Positions 45,872 through 55,745 of a stretch of DNA of 64,000 nt are shown here, piece by piece. How positions within the stretch are numbered: the stretch's first letter is position 1; every line of letters starts with the position of its first letter. The translations under genes and the position numbers were made by a program. This stretch comes from Pseudocercospora fijiensis CIRAD86 (taxonomy: Eukaryota > Ascomycota > Dothideomycetes > Mycosphaerellales > Mycosphaerellaceae), in NCBI RefSeq assembly GCF_000340215.1, contig NW_006921537.1, forward strand, positions 1,267,011 to 1,331,010, read 5' to 3'. The notes under the pieces are model-generated. The model saw only the letters and a list, made by a program, of their open reading frames with translations, had not been told where the DNA came from and searched no databases.

Positions 45872-46625
45872 ACTAGGTTAACCTCCTATAACTAGCTAAA
45901 TTCGTATATAATAATAGTATCTACTTATTAACTAAGGTATTACTATATATAGCTATAATAGGCTAGAACGCTGCTATGCTATAAGACCCCCTACCGCTCG
46001 AGGCCGAGCGTAAGGAAAGGGAAGCGCGTTAAGTACTAACACCTAAGACACTAGCGGCTATTAAGAGGATTTAAAGGATACGGGAATTTACGCTAAGTTA
46101 GCTAACAAACTAGTAAAGGCCTAGGCATATTAGAAGGCCTACTATAATAAACACTATACGCTAATAACCTTTAAGCAAGGCGATATAGTTATACTAAGCA
46201 CTAAGAACCTCCGTATCCGCAAACACCTATTACCTAATAGCAAAACAAGGCCTAAGCTCGCACTAAGATACATTAGCTTATTCCGCATTCGAGAAGTTAA
46301 GGGCTCTTCCGTATAGGCCTATTAGTTATAGCTTCTACCTTATTATACTATCTATAATACCTTCTATATATCCCTCCTTAAACTATACTATTAGCGCGAA
46401 GGCGATAAAGCGCCTACTAAGTTAGAAGAAGTCTTAGCCGATAGTAAAGAGCTATAGTCTATAGAGCGTATACTAAAGCATCGGACTAGGAAAGGCAAGA
46501 AAGAGTACCTGCTAAGATAGCAAGGCTATTCGCCTAAATAGGACTTATAGGAAGCTAAAGGTTCCTTTAAGGATATAACTAAGTTGTTAGATAAGTATTA
46601 GACTAGTATAAAGAATAAGAAGAAG
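45872..46625 (+). pseudogene. G1 integrase C-terminal part and chromodomain
   Basis: The same integrase resumes right after copy C (NLLQLAKFVYNNS in one frame, stops excepted). At about 46,455-46,600 a chromodomain is readable: SIERILKHRTRKGKKEYLLR, then QGYSPK with RIP-type stops where Trp is expected, then KDITKLLDKY. In chromoviruses this domain binds modified histone H3 and steers integration to heterochromatin. The C-terminal position right before the 3' LTR is typical. Confidence 0.82.
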
Positions 46626-46670
46626 GCTAAAAGCTTATAATATCGCCTAGGATTAATACTACCCCCGGGA

Positions 46671-47430
46671 TGCTATTAGCTAACTAATTAGAAGTAAGCA
46701 ATTATTAGTAACAAAGGACAATAAGACTATACTACTATAGAATCTACCTCTTTACTAGCGCACCCTATAAGACCCTTCTCTTAGAGCCCCCTCTTATTCC
46801 TTTATTCTATCGAGGCTCTAAGGCCTAAGCGATCGACAAGGGCGATACGCGCGCGCGCGTACGAATAACGGTAATAAAGACGATAGTATCGCGCTACGAG
46901 CTAGCAGTGTGCTAGTAGCCGGCGCGGCTATATTAGTAACGGTATTATAGAGTATATTATTGTCTAAAGAAGGAAGGATACGACTATATTAGTAACGGTG
47001 TTACTAAGTTGTTATTAGTTAAAGAAGGAAACTAGAAGTAAGGTAAAGTTAGCGCTAAGATAGCTAGCGCCGCTATTATTAACATTACTTACTATTATTA
47101 CTACGCCTACGGATATAACCTTACCTATACTACGAGCCTAAGGCACCTTTAATTAAAACTTTGATTAAAACTTTAAGCCGCCTAAAAGATTAAGCGACTA
47201 ATAGACTAACTAAGGGCAAAAACTATAGAGCTAAGCTAGCCGGGGTCGATCTTGCAAATAATAGGTTACTCCTCGATCTTTCCGACCTTTTAAGCGAGGC
47301 GAACCTCTACTACTATACTTATAATAGCCTTTACCTATAGAAACTAGAAGAACTAAGTTTTTTAAAAAGATATAATTAGTTAACACTTAAAGGCTACTAA
47401 ACCTAACTAATTAGGGCTAGTAAAACTACG
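46671..47430 (+). repeat. Putative 3' LTR of G1
   Basis: The chromodomain frame is followed by a C/G-rich tract (ACCCCCGGGA, 46661-46670) and then TGCTATTAGC, a TG start as expected after a polypurine tract. The right end is uncertain: no second LTR is in the window to compare with, and the CA terminus would be TA after RIP. A degenerate direct repeat (CTATATTAGTAACGGT... at about 46,926 and 46,990, roughly 64 bp apart) lies inside and could be an enhancer-like U3 repeat. The end near 47,430 is a guess from a partial echo of the start sequence (CTAACTAATTA). Confidence 0.45.
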
Positions 47431-48283
47431 ATAGTAAATAATAGCCCTCGTAATAATAAGAGCAACCCTCGGAACGGACAAACCCTCGGAAGCGGACATT
47501 TCTAGGTCTTTTAGAGTAGACGCAAAGAACTCGGAACGATATTACTTAGGGCGGAGGCAGGGCTATAATACCTCGTACGTCTACCTATTATAGTAGGGAA
47601 AACGCGCCTGTATTATAATTAGTCGATAGCCCTTAATTCTTGTAGCTTTTTATCCCTTTACTTTATTATATATAAGGATAGCGCAGTTAGAGTTAGACAT
47701 TGTATTAGAAGGTAAGGTTTGATATAGTTATATAATCGGGTAGTTAAGCGTTTAATTTAGCGCGGATAAATAGCTCGGTCGATCTGCTAAGTTAGCAGTA
47801 ACGGAGGTCGAGAATAGAATATAGATAGGCTACGAGGGCGCGGCCTTTAGAAGGGAGGCGTATATTAGAGGTTATACGTAATTAGCATATAACTAGCTCG
47901 AGTAAAGCTAGGGTCTCGGTGCCTTAGGTAGGGCTTAGCGCTTAGCGTTAGGCTAACTAGCCTACCTTCCTCCTTCTCCTCCTAGATCTCTATCGAATAC
48001 TACCTATACCTACTACTACCCTATCTACCTGCTAATATAACCCTTCTTACAGCCTATATCGCGGCTAGCTCGCTGTTTCTATCGTCTTCTTTAACCTCTA
48101 AACTAGTAGTATAGCTAGACTTGCCCTTATACTTATAATAAGCGTAGACTCGCTCGCCCTTAGTATTAAGTATACGATACTTAAAGTTATTAGAGCGTAT
48201 ATAGTAGTAGTATAGCGCTAGTATAAGCTTACTAGAGTCCGTTTCTATAATAATTCTAGTAGCCTTATATTTCTATAGTCTAT
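47431..48283. other. Unassigned RIP-degenerate sequence between G1 and L2
   Basis: The base composition is as in the rest of the nest (TpA-rich, CpA-poor). I recognise no protein motif, LTR pair or inverted repeat. It contains the 5-bp target site (TTAAT, 48284-48288) of L2 at its right edge. It may include the rest of the G1 LTR and flanking older repeat. Confidence 0.5.
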
Positions 48284-48288
48284 TTAAT

Positions 48289-48597
48289 TGTAAGAAAATA
48301 GGTATATAGCAACGTATAGAACACCCTCTACTAATCTTAGTAGTAGATAGTAGAACTAAACCGTACCTTTCTTAGAATAGGGCAGAGCGTTTACTATTAA
48401 CTAGGCTACGTACGGATAGTATATATGCCGAGCCGGTAACCGAGTATATCCGTACGAGCGACCGAGCTTTTCCGCGTATACGCTAAGTAGGCTTTACGCT
48501 AGCGAGACAGTACCGCAGTGTATATAATAACATTACATAATTGTTATATAGGCTTACTAAGGCAGGACAGAAGACTTTACTTAATTAGGTTCTTATA
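48289..48597 (-). repeat. L2 3' LTR
   Basis: 309 bp, matching 54984-55292 with only C/T and G/A differences. Because the element reads on the minus strand this is the downstream LTR. Confidence 0.92.
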
Positions 48598-49197
48598 ATT
48601 ATCTCCTTCCCCTAGTATAGCTATCCTAGCTATAGGGCAATATAGTAAATTATACTATTTCTTATACTCTACGCTATACTTACGCGTTTTATGCGTACCT
48701 ATCGCTAGGCTATAGTTGCTAGGCACGTTATAATTTGCCTCGTAGTTACTTGTTTATTTATAGATTTAAAGCGCGGCTGCTTCTAGTACTAACTAGAGGT
48801 TGCCTAAATTTCTAAGAACGCGGTAGCTACGCGAGAACGCAAGCTATCCGAAAGCGAGGCGAGTATTTAAAGTATTCGAAGCCCGCTTAAAAACTTCTTC
48901 TTTTTCTAAGCGCTCCGAATACTACCCGCTCGCGCCCTGCCTACTCTGCCCTCGCGCCCCCCTAGTATTACTTAAAGATTTTTCTTTTTAAATATCTATC
49001 TAAAAAAAATATTACTAGTATATCTACCCCTACGCGTACCGTAGGCAAGCGCGCCGTAGGCGCTAGCCCTACGATACCTACTACGCCTACCTAGCGCCTA
49101 CTAAAAGTCCTAGAGGGCTATATCTATTACTTTAGGTATATAACGGCTAACGGTACGTTTTCTCGCCCTTTGCTACGTATACGCGCTTCGCAACTAA

Positions 49198-49539
49198 CTC
49201 GCTTTAGTAGACCTATCCGAGCTCTATATAGGCGGCAATATAGACCCTACTACTAAGCGTAACTATAATCGCTGCCGCGGTAGCTATTATACCTATACTC
49301 CTATTACGGTACGCGCGCTCGTAGCGCTACTAGCGCGCATTCGCGCCGCGCGCGCTACGCGCGATCTTTACGATCTAGACGGCTACGACTCCCTCGAGGA
49401 GTCTAACGAGGCCTTAGAGGCTCTTTAGGCTAACCTAGACGCTATAGTCGTACGTAGGTTTCTTATACGCTCCGCTTACGCTTTATATACTAACCTCGTT
49501 ATTAGTTATTCTATCTGCGCTCGATGCCTTTTATATTAA
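49198..49539 (+). pseudogene. Antisense ORF between L2 chromodomain and 3' LTR
   Basis: A plus-strand frame of about 113 codons with a single TAG (49425), reading opposite to pol: ALVDLSELYIGGNIDPTTKR, then VRALVALLARIRAARATRDL, then DGYDSLEESNEALEALQANL. The region is unusually rich in CGC and GCG words. A second open stretch follows on the same strand at about 49,570-49,900. The family is not recognised. It could be a captured or element-specific gene, as antisense 3' ORFs occur in some plant and fungal LTR elements. Confidence 0.4.
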
Positions 49540-49979
49540 CAAGAATAAGGTAACCCTAGGCGGCAAAGCCCTAGCCTATAAGGGGGCCGCTAGCGGGTCC
49601 CTTATAGACGTTAACTTACTTAGTGCCCTCGAGTATATCGGTACTAACCTAGCTAGTTTAGTAGAGATTAGTCGTTAGGTATAGTTTTTCCTATAGCCTC
49701 GTCTTATCTACGCTTCGTATACTAACTATACTAGAACCTCGCCTAGCGCGTCGGCGCTAAGGCCGTCGCTACTATCGATACCGCTATAGGTATCGAAAAG
49801 GAGAACGAGGAAGAGGAGGAGTCTAAGGCTAAGTAGAGTAGACAGCCCGCCGTCGCCGCGCTTACGCGGCGCTACCTTTATATATACTAGGCCGATAGGC
49901 CTTTTTTAGTAGCGAAACGAGTACGTATTTACTATTTTTTCTTAAGTTTTATTTTCTTTTATTTTAATTACTACCTACG

Positions 49980-52900
49980 CTTACGCTTCGCTTAAGCTTC
50001 GAACTCGTCTAACGCTATAGAATCTTTAATATAAATAGCTAGCTCCTAAGTATTATATTCTTTAGGCTAACCTCGCTACTTAATAAGGTAGTACGCCTTC
50101 TGCTTCTTTATTTTCTTAGCTACGATTATTTCTACCTGCTACTCGTTACCTTTAGCGATAGGTATACTTATCTTATACTCCTCGCTATCGCGCCTATACT
50201 AAGGCTCGAGGAGGGAAACATAGAAAACATTATAGATCTTCGTACTTAACGGTAGTACTAGGTAGTACGCCTACGCTCCGACTATATCGATAATACGAAA
50301 AGGCCCTATATACTTTAGGCTAAGTTTCTTCTTTAGGACATCTAAGCTAATATTCTTTATCGATAGCAAGACTAGGTCGCCTATACTATATATCTTAGTA
50401 GTATAGTATATATTATATTACTTAGCCTAGTATTCTGCTACTTTCTACGAGCGTTCCGCAAGAGTTTTATACGCTTTCTATAGTTGCCCTATAGCGTCGA
50501 TAGCTACTAGTACCCTTCCCTTAGTTAGCTCGTCCCGAGCTAGTAGTTTATTCGCTCTTAGTATTAGATTAGGATCGAAGCCGTAGAGTATCCTAAAGGG
50601 GCTTATACGTAACGTAGGATAAACGCTATTATTATAGGCAAACTCCGCCTAAGGCAACAATTTAGCCTAATTATTCTAGTTTTTAGAGCAATAGTATCGT
50701 AGGTATTGCTCGAGGGTCTAGTTCGCGCGTTCGGTTTGCCTATTAGTCTAAGGATAGAAGGCTATACTAAGCCTGCGCTTTATATACGCTTCGAAGTAGA
50801 AGTCGCTCTAGAACTAGCTAGTAAAAAGCGATCTACGATCGCTAATAATACCTAATAGCACTCTAAAACGCCTAATTACCTCCCTTTAAAGGATATCCGC
50901 GAGTTCTACTACTATACACTTCTTCGTCGTTAGGATAAAGAGGCTTATTTTCGTATAGCGGTCGACTATTACGAGGATCGTAGTATATACGTAGGTACTA
51001 AGCTTACTCGGCGGGAGATCGGTAATAAAGTCTATCGTTAATTCTTGCTACGGTCGGGTTAGTATAGGTAGCGTAGCGAGCTCGCTATATAGGCGATAGC
51101 GCTTCGCCTTCGACTGTTAACAAATTCTATAGGTCCGGATATAGGCCGTAATATCCTCGGCTATCTTCGGCTAGAAGTACTTTCGGTATATTAGGTCTAT
51201 AGTCTTAGCTATACTAAAGTGTCTAGCTAAAGGGTCGTCGTAGTATATACGTATTAGTTACGTACGTAATACGTAGTCCTTAGGGATATATAGTGTATCG
51301 CTATAGTAAATAAGGTTACTACGACGAGAATAGCTAAGCGGGAGGTCTAAACTACTTAACGAGGCTAAGCTACCCGACGGTAAGCTTGTCTCGTATAAGC
51401 CTCCTCCTCTCGCTTACTCTAGCTATTATAGAGTATATACGAAACTAAGGATTATATTAGGTATCTCGTAGTAGGGCCTATTATTCCTAACGATAGTAGC
51501 CGCTACTCTTACGGGACTACTAATAAAACTCTTACGTTCCGCTAGCGCTATACTAGCGTCTCGCATCCCTATATATATAATAGAGATACGTTTTATAATC
51601 GGCTTAATATCCTCGGGTAGATTTAACTATAGAGCTAGTTTCGACTATAATATAGAGAGAAGGTTATTCGCCGCCTATAACTCGCTCTCGTAGTCGCTAC
51701 GTTACGAAGGTATATCGGCTAGATTTCGTTTACTAGCCCGATATTTAATAGTAAAGTTAAAAGATATAAGGAAGGTCGCCTATCTTACTTACCTTCCGAC
51801 GAGCTACTTTATCTTTATAAAGCCCTTAAGATTAGCGTAGTCGATAACTACGCGGATCGTATATTAGGCGCTATCGAGGTACGGGCGCTAATATTTAAAG
51901 GACTCGATAACCGCTAGGAGCTCCTAGTTATAGGTCTTATAGTTAATCTCCGTAGGGATTATTTTTCGTAACTAGAAGGCTATAGGGTACTAGTTCCTAT
52001 TTTTACTTTGTTGTAATATAATCCCTACTAAGGCGAACGTAGAGGCATTAGTTTTAATATATAGGGGCTTCGTAGGATTATAGTATCGCAATATCGAGGC
52101 CGAGCTAAAGGTAGCCTTTAGCTAGCGGAACGCTTGCTCCTCGCTTTCGCCCTACGGGACCTACCCTAGCTTTCGGCTATTTATAGCTCCTTTCGATAAG
52201 GCGGTTAGTAGTATAACGATCTAGGAGTAATTAGGGATAAACCTCCGGTAGAAGTTATAGAATCCGAGAAAGGATTAAACCTCCTTTAGCGTTAATAGGC
52301 GAGGCTATTTAGTAATAGCGTTTACTCTATACTAATCTATCGATACGCCTTCGGTACTAACGATAAACCCTAGGAATTCGACTTCTTTCTTCTAGAAGGA
52401 ACATTTCTTCCTATTTGCGTATAGCGTAAACTTTCTAAGCTACGTAAGGATAGCGCGTACGTCTCGTACGTAGTCCTCTCGCGTTTTGCTATAGATAAGA
52501 ATATCGTTAAGGTAGACGATATAGCAAATATTAACTAGGCTAGCTAACGCCCTATTAATATATCCTTAAAACGTAGTAGGAGTATTAGTAAGCCTAAAAG
52601 GCATTACCTTATACTCGAAGTGCCCGTACCGTATACGGAACGTAGTCTTCTACTCGTCGCCTCGCTTAATATAGATATAGTAATATACATCCTAAAGGTC
52701 TAAGGATATATACTATTCGGCGTTCTTAAGCCTATTAAGTGTTTCGCTAATAAGAGGCAGGGGGTAACGATTTTTAATAGTAATCTCGTTTAGTCCCCTA
52801 TAATCGACGTAGAGTCTTAGACTACTATCCTTCTTTAGTACGAATAGGATTAGCGTACTCGCCTCGCTTATACTAAGCTAGATCTAATTATTCTCTAAGG

Positions 52901-53550
52901 CTAAGCTTAGGTAATTACGAAAGTCGCTAAGCTCTCTTCCTAAAGAATAGTAGAGAGGTTTATATAGCGGCTTCGTTCCGGGGATTAGGTCGATTGTATA
53001 CTCTACGTCTTCGGGGAGCTTACGTCGCGCTTCGAGCGTTATAGTAAAGACGTCTTCGAAGTCTTTAAATTCTTCTAGTAAGGAGGAATCCTTAGCGATA
53101 TCGTAGAGCTAGCGAACGCTAATCGTATATACGTATAGAGCGTTACGTATATCCTTCTAGAATTCCTATAGTTCCCGTACGTATATCGTACGCGCTACGG
53201 TTTCGTTCCTATAGGTCTAGGTATCCGTCGAGCTGTCGACGATTACCTTTTAATCGCGCCTCTAAGGCCTACTAAGAATAATATTAGGGAGGGGCATTTC
53301 GAAAGTATAGAACACTCCGGTAGTAATGCGTTCTTAGCCTATAGAGTTAGCGATCCGTAAGCGTAGATAATACGCTCCGTAGTAGTATCCTTAGTTACCC
53401 TAGAAACTGTCGGCACTAGGTAGTACGGCATTAACAATCTACTAAGGCTAGTATCGTAGAACGAATTCTTAAGATACTATATTAATATTAGCGGTATTAT
53501 CTAGTAAGCATTCGACGGCAACTTCCTCTTCTTATATAACGATTGCTCCG
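49980..53550 (-). pseudogene. L2 pol: RT - RNase H - integrase - chromodomain
   Basis: The RT active-site block reads CYIVYLNDILIYS, with YLND at 52503-52514, where the first catalytic Asp of YLDD is Asn through a TpG to TpA change. RNase H lies around 51,700-52,200. The integrase block T-N-R-QTERAN-x-TLEQYLRYY is at about 50,686-50,760 (TDG expected). A chromodomain is at about 49,990-50,130: VEIIVAKKIKKQKAYYLIK, then RG and PKEYNT with RIP stops at the Trp sites. The element is a chromovirus like G1, but its sequence is clearly different. Confidence 0.87.
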
Positions 53551-53599
53551 CGTACGCGTCCCGTAGATACTACTACTACTAAGCTACTTAGTTAAGATT

Positions 53600-54950
53600 C
53601 CGTACCTATCTCTAGCTCTTAGGAGGTACCTTATCTTTTCCCTTAGCCTTCGGGTCGTTCTTCTTTTCTTTAGCGTTAGCGGCGACCTTACGTGCCGTAG
53701 GGTTATCGTCTTTCTAGAGATAGCAGTTAGGGTATATATTCTTATAATAGCCTTTCTAGCGATAGCCGTAACATTCGACCTTACTAATATCGTACCCGCC
53801 TTACGAGTTATCGTTCTTCGAATACTTCCTACCTACTCCGCGGTCGCGATTTAACTATAGCTTATAGGCGTAACTATTAGACTAACGCTTCTTACCTTTA
53901 CTACCTCCGGTTTTATCGTAGTTACGATCCTTGCGTTTACTAGACAGCTTATTAGGGGTCTCGATACGCGTCGTAAGCTCTACGAGTTCGTAACGCGTCG
54001 TTAGTACTATATAGTATTTAATAATCGCGCTACGAATCGCTAGCTAGAGTTTAACGAGGAGATAGCGGATCCTATACTCCTCGCTATAGTCGCTAAGTTA
54101 GTCTTCGAGTACTACGAGCTTAAGGGTAAAGCTTTAGACTAACTATCCCTTACGCTAACGAGCTGCCTTATACTCGAGGGTTACGTCTAGTATATAGTTT
54201 ATAGGGTCCCCGACGTAGTCCTAATAGAAGGTTTTAAAGTCCTAGTAGGTATAATTCTATAGGTCCTTAAGGCTATTTTCGTTATACTATCGCTCCTACG
54301 TATCGCCTACGAGGTATATAATACTATAAAGTACCTTGCTTTCGTCCGTATAATAAGTAGCTCCGGATAGCGTAAAGGTAATAGAAAGTTCCTAAAGGAA
54401 TCGCCTCGATTCCTTAATTATATCGCCTTTAAAGGGCTTAGGTTCCTTTAGGCGAGGCTTAATAGCCGTAAGACTAGCGACTGCGTAGCTTATACTAGGT
54501 ATAGTAGCTACGCTTAGCGTACTTCTAGAAAGAGGTAGTCGATATAAGAGGGATTTAGCTCTTTAGGATTTAGGCCTCTAAATCGACTCGTCTACTAACT
54601 CTACCTCGTCCTTACTATCGTCGTCGTTATCTAAAGAAGGGGTTATTATAGGACCTCCGCCGGCGGTACCGCTACTTAGAGCCGGTATATCGCCTACGTC
54701 CCTAAAAGTATAGAGACGCGCATTTTCTCGCTTAGCTTCTTAAGCCTATACTTCTAGCTTAAGTACTTCTTACTTAGCTAGAAATCGTTCGAGCTATAGG
54801 CGGGTCGCTTCTCGGCGCGCCTAATATTCGGCCTCGTATTATTATATCGCCGCGTCGTTTTCTAATACTACTAGCGCTCCTAGTATATTATTTTACGCGG
54901 TTTCCGCGCCTAGCGCATTCGGGTCGCTTGCGTTTATCTTTCGGGGTTCT
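53600..54950 (-). pseudogene. L2 gag-like region with zinc knuckle
   Basis: First minus-strand coding region after the 5' LTR. At about 53,735-53,795 a CCHC knuckle is readable as ECYGYRQKGYYKNIYP, where C-x2-C-x4-H-x4-C is expected and the second Cys, the His and the last Cys are all Tyr, each a TGC/CAC to TAC RIP change. A coiled-coil-like Glu/Arg-rich stretch lies upstream near 54,720-54,900. Confidence 0.7.
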
Positions 54951-54983
54951 ATAGGCCGCTATAAAGGATAGACAGTTTAGAAC

Positions 54984-55292
54984 TATAAGAAAATAGGTAT
55001 ATAGTAACGTATAGAACACCCTCTACTAATCTTAGTAGTAGATAGTAGAACTAAACCGTACCTTTCTTAGAATAGGGTAGAGCGTTTACTATTAACTAGG
55101 CTACGTACGGATAGTATATATATCGAGCTAGTAACCGAGTATATCCGTACGAGCGACCGAGCTTTTCCGCGTATACGCTAAGTAGGCTTTGCGCTAGCGA
55201 GATAGTACCGTAGTATATGTAATAACATTATATAATTGTTATATAGGCTTGCTAAGGCAGGATAGAAGACTTTACTTAATTAGGTTCTTATA
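54984..55292 (-). repeat. L2 5' LTR
   Basis: 309 bp partner of 48289-48597, followed by the duplicated TTAAT. It differs from its partner at about a dozen RIP-type sites (for example GGGCAG/GGGTAG, GCCGAGC/ATCGAGC), so LTR divergence here dates RIP rather than insertion. Confidence 0.92.
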
Positions 55293-55745
55293 TTAATACT
55301 GCCTTCTTCTTATCCGGTATCGCTATCTAATTAAGTAGCTCTTACTATATCTACGCGCTATAGTACTAGAAATCGTAGGTATTTATAGTCGTAGGGCGTC
55401 GAAGTCTAGAGCGAGTTAGTAGCAAGTCTATAGCGATACGCCTCGCGACTTATAATAAATATTCTCTTCTTCCTACTAGTAAGTATACTACTAAAGCTAA
55501 AGCTAAAGCTAAAGCTAAAGCTAATACTAATACTAAAGCTAATACTACTAAAGCTACGCTAAGAATAAGGTCGCGCGGAATACTAGTTATAGCGGCTACT
55601 ACTATCGCTATCGCTATCGGTATCGGTATCGATAGAAGAAGAATATTACGAGGTAAGGCGCGGAAGTATAGCGAGTCTAAGTAAGGTTTATCGCGATAAT
55701 AGGCATAGTAAGGTTAGTAAGGAAGGTATAGGAAGAATAGGAAGC
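55293..55745. other. RIP-zone edge with two short hexanucleotide repeats
   Basis: No gene seen. It holds a TSD copy of L2 (55293-55297), an (AAAGCT)n tract at 55493-55525 with degenerate continuation (AATACT units) to about 55,556, and a (TATCGC/TATCGG)n tract at 55603-55633. CpA remains rare up to about 55,745. Confidence 0.7.

Larger units (their letters stand above)
1..46670 (+). mobile_element. G1: Ty3/Gypsy chromovirus, RIP-degenerate, split into three by two hAT insertions
   Basis: A plus-strand LTR retrotransposon whose 5' LTR lies left of the window. Its pieces are 1-2438, 35284-36208 and 45880-46670; the intervening DNA is hAT copies A and C, each flanked by an exact 8-bp target duplication of G1 sequence. 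Read across the insertions the order is gag zinc knuckle, protease, reverse transcriptase, RNase H, integrase, chromodomain, purine/C-rich tract, LTR, which is the Ty3/Gypsy chromovirus order. Every piece is full of TAG/TAA codons at expected Gln/Trp positions. It is the oldest layer of the nest because everything between 2431 and 45879 is inserted into it. Confidence 0.9.
48289..55292 (-). mobile_element. L2: complete 7.0 kb Ty3/Gypsy chromovirus
   Basis: 309-bp LTRs (48289-48597 and 54984-55292) are flanked by the exact 5-bp duplication TTAAT (48284-48288, 55293-55297). The LTRs start TGTAAG (left) or TATAAG (right) and end TATA, RIP forms of TG...CA. Minus-strand order is gag with zinc knuckle, RT, RNase H, integrase, chromodomain. 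An unusual plus-strand ORF lies between chromodomain and 3' LTR. It is not interrupted by other elements, so it may be younger than the G1 nest, but it is fully RIPped. Confidence 0.93.

Noticed and set aside
1..55745. Using the absence of TGA codons or the presence of TAG-only stops as proof of coding frames
   Set aside because: RIP removes TpG and therefore TGA in all frames; only agreement with known protein motifs, splice register or conservation across copies was accepted.
1..55745. Interpreting the nest as a centromere because of a CenH3-like gene
   Set aside because: There is no satellite array or other centromere evidence; a histone gene in a transposon says nothing about local chromatin.
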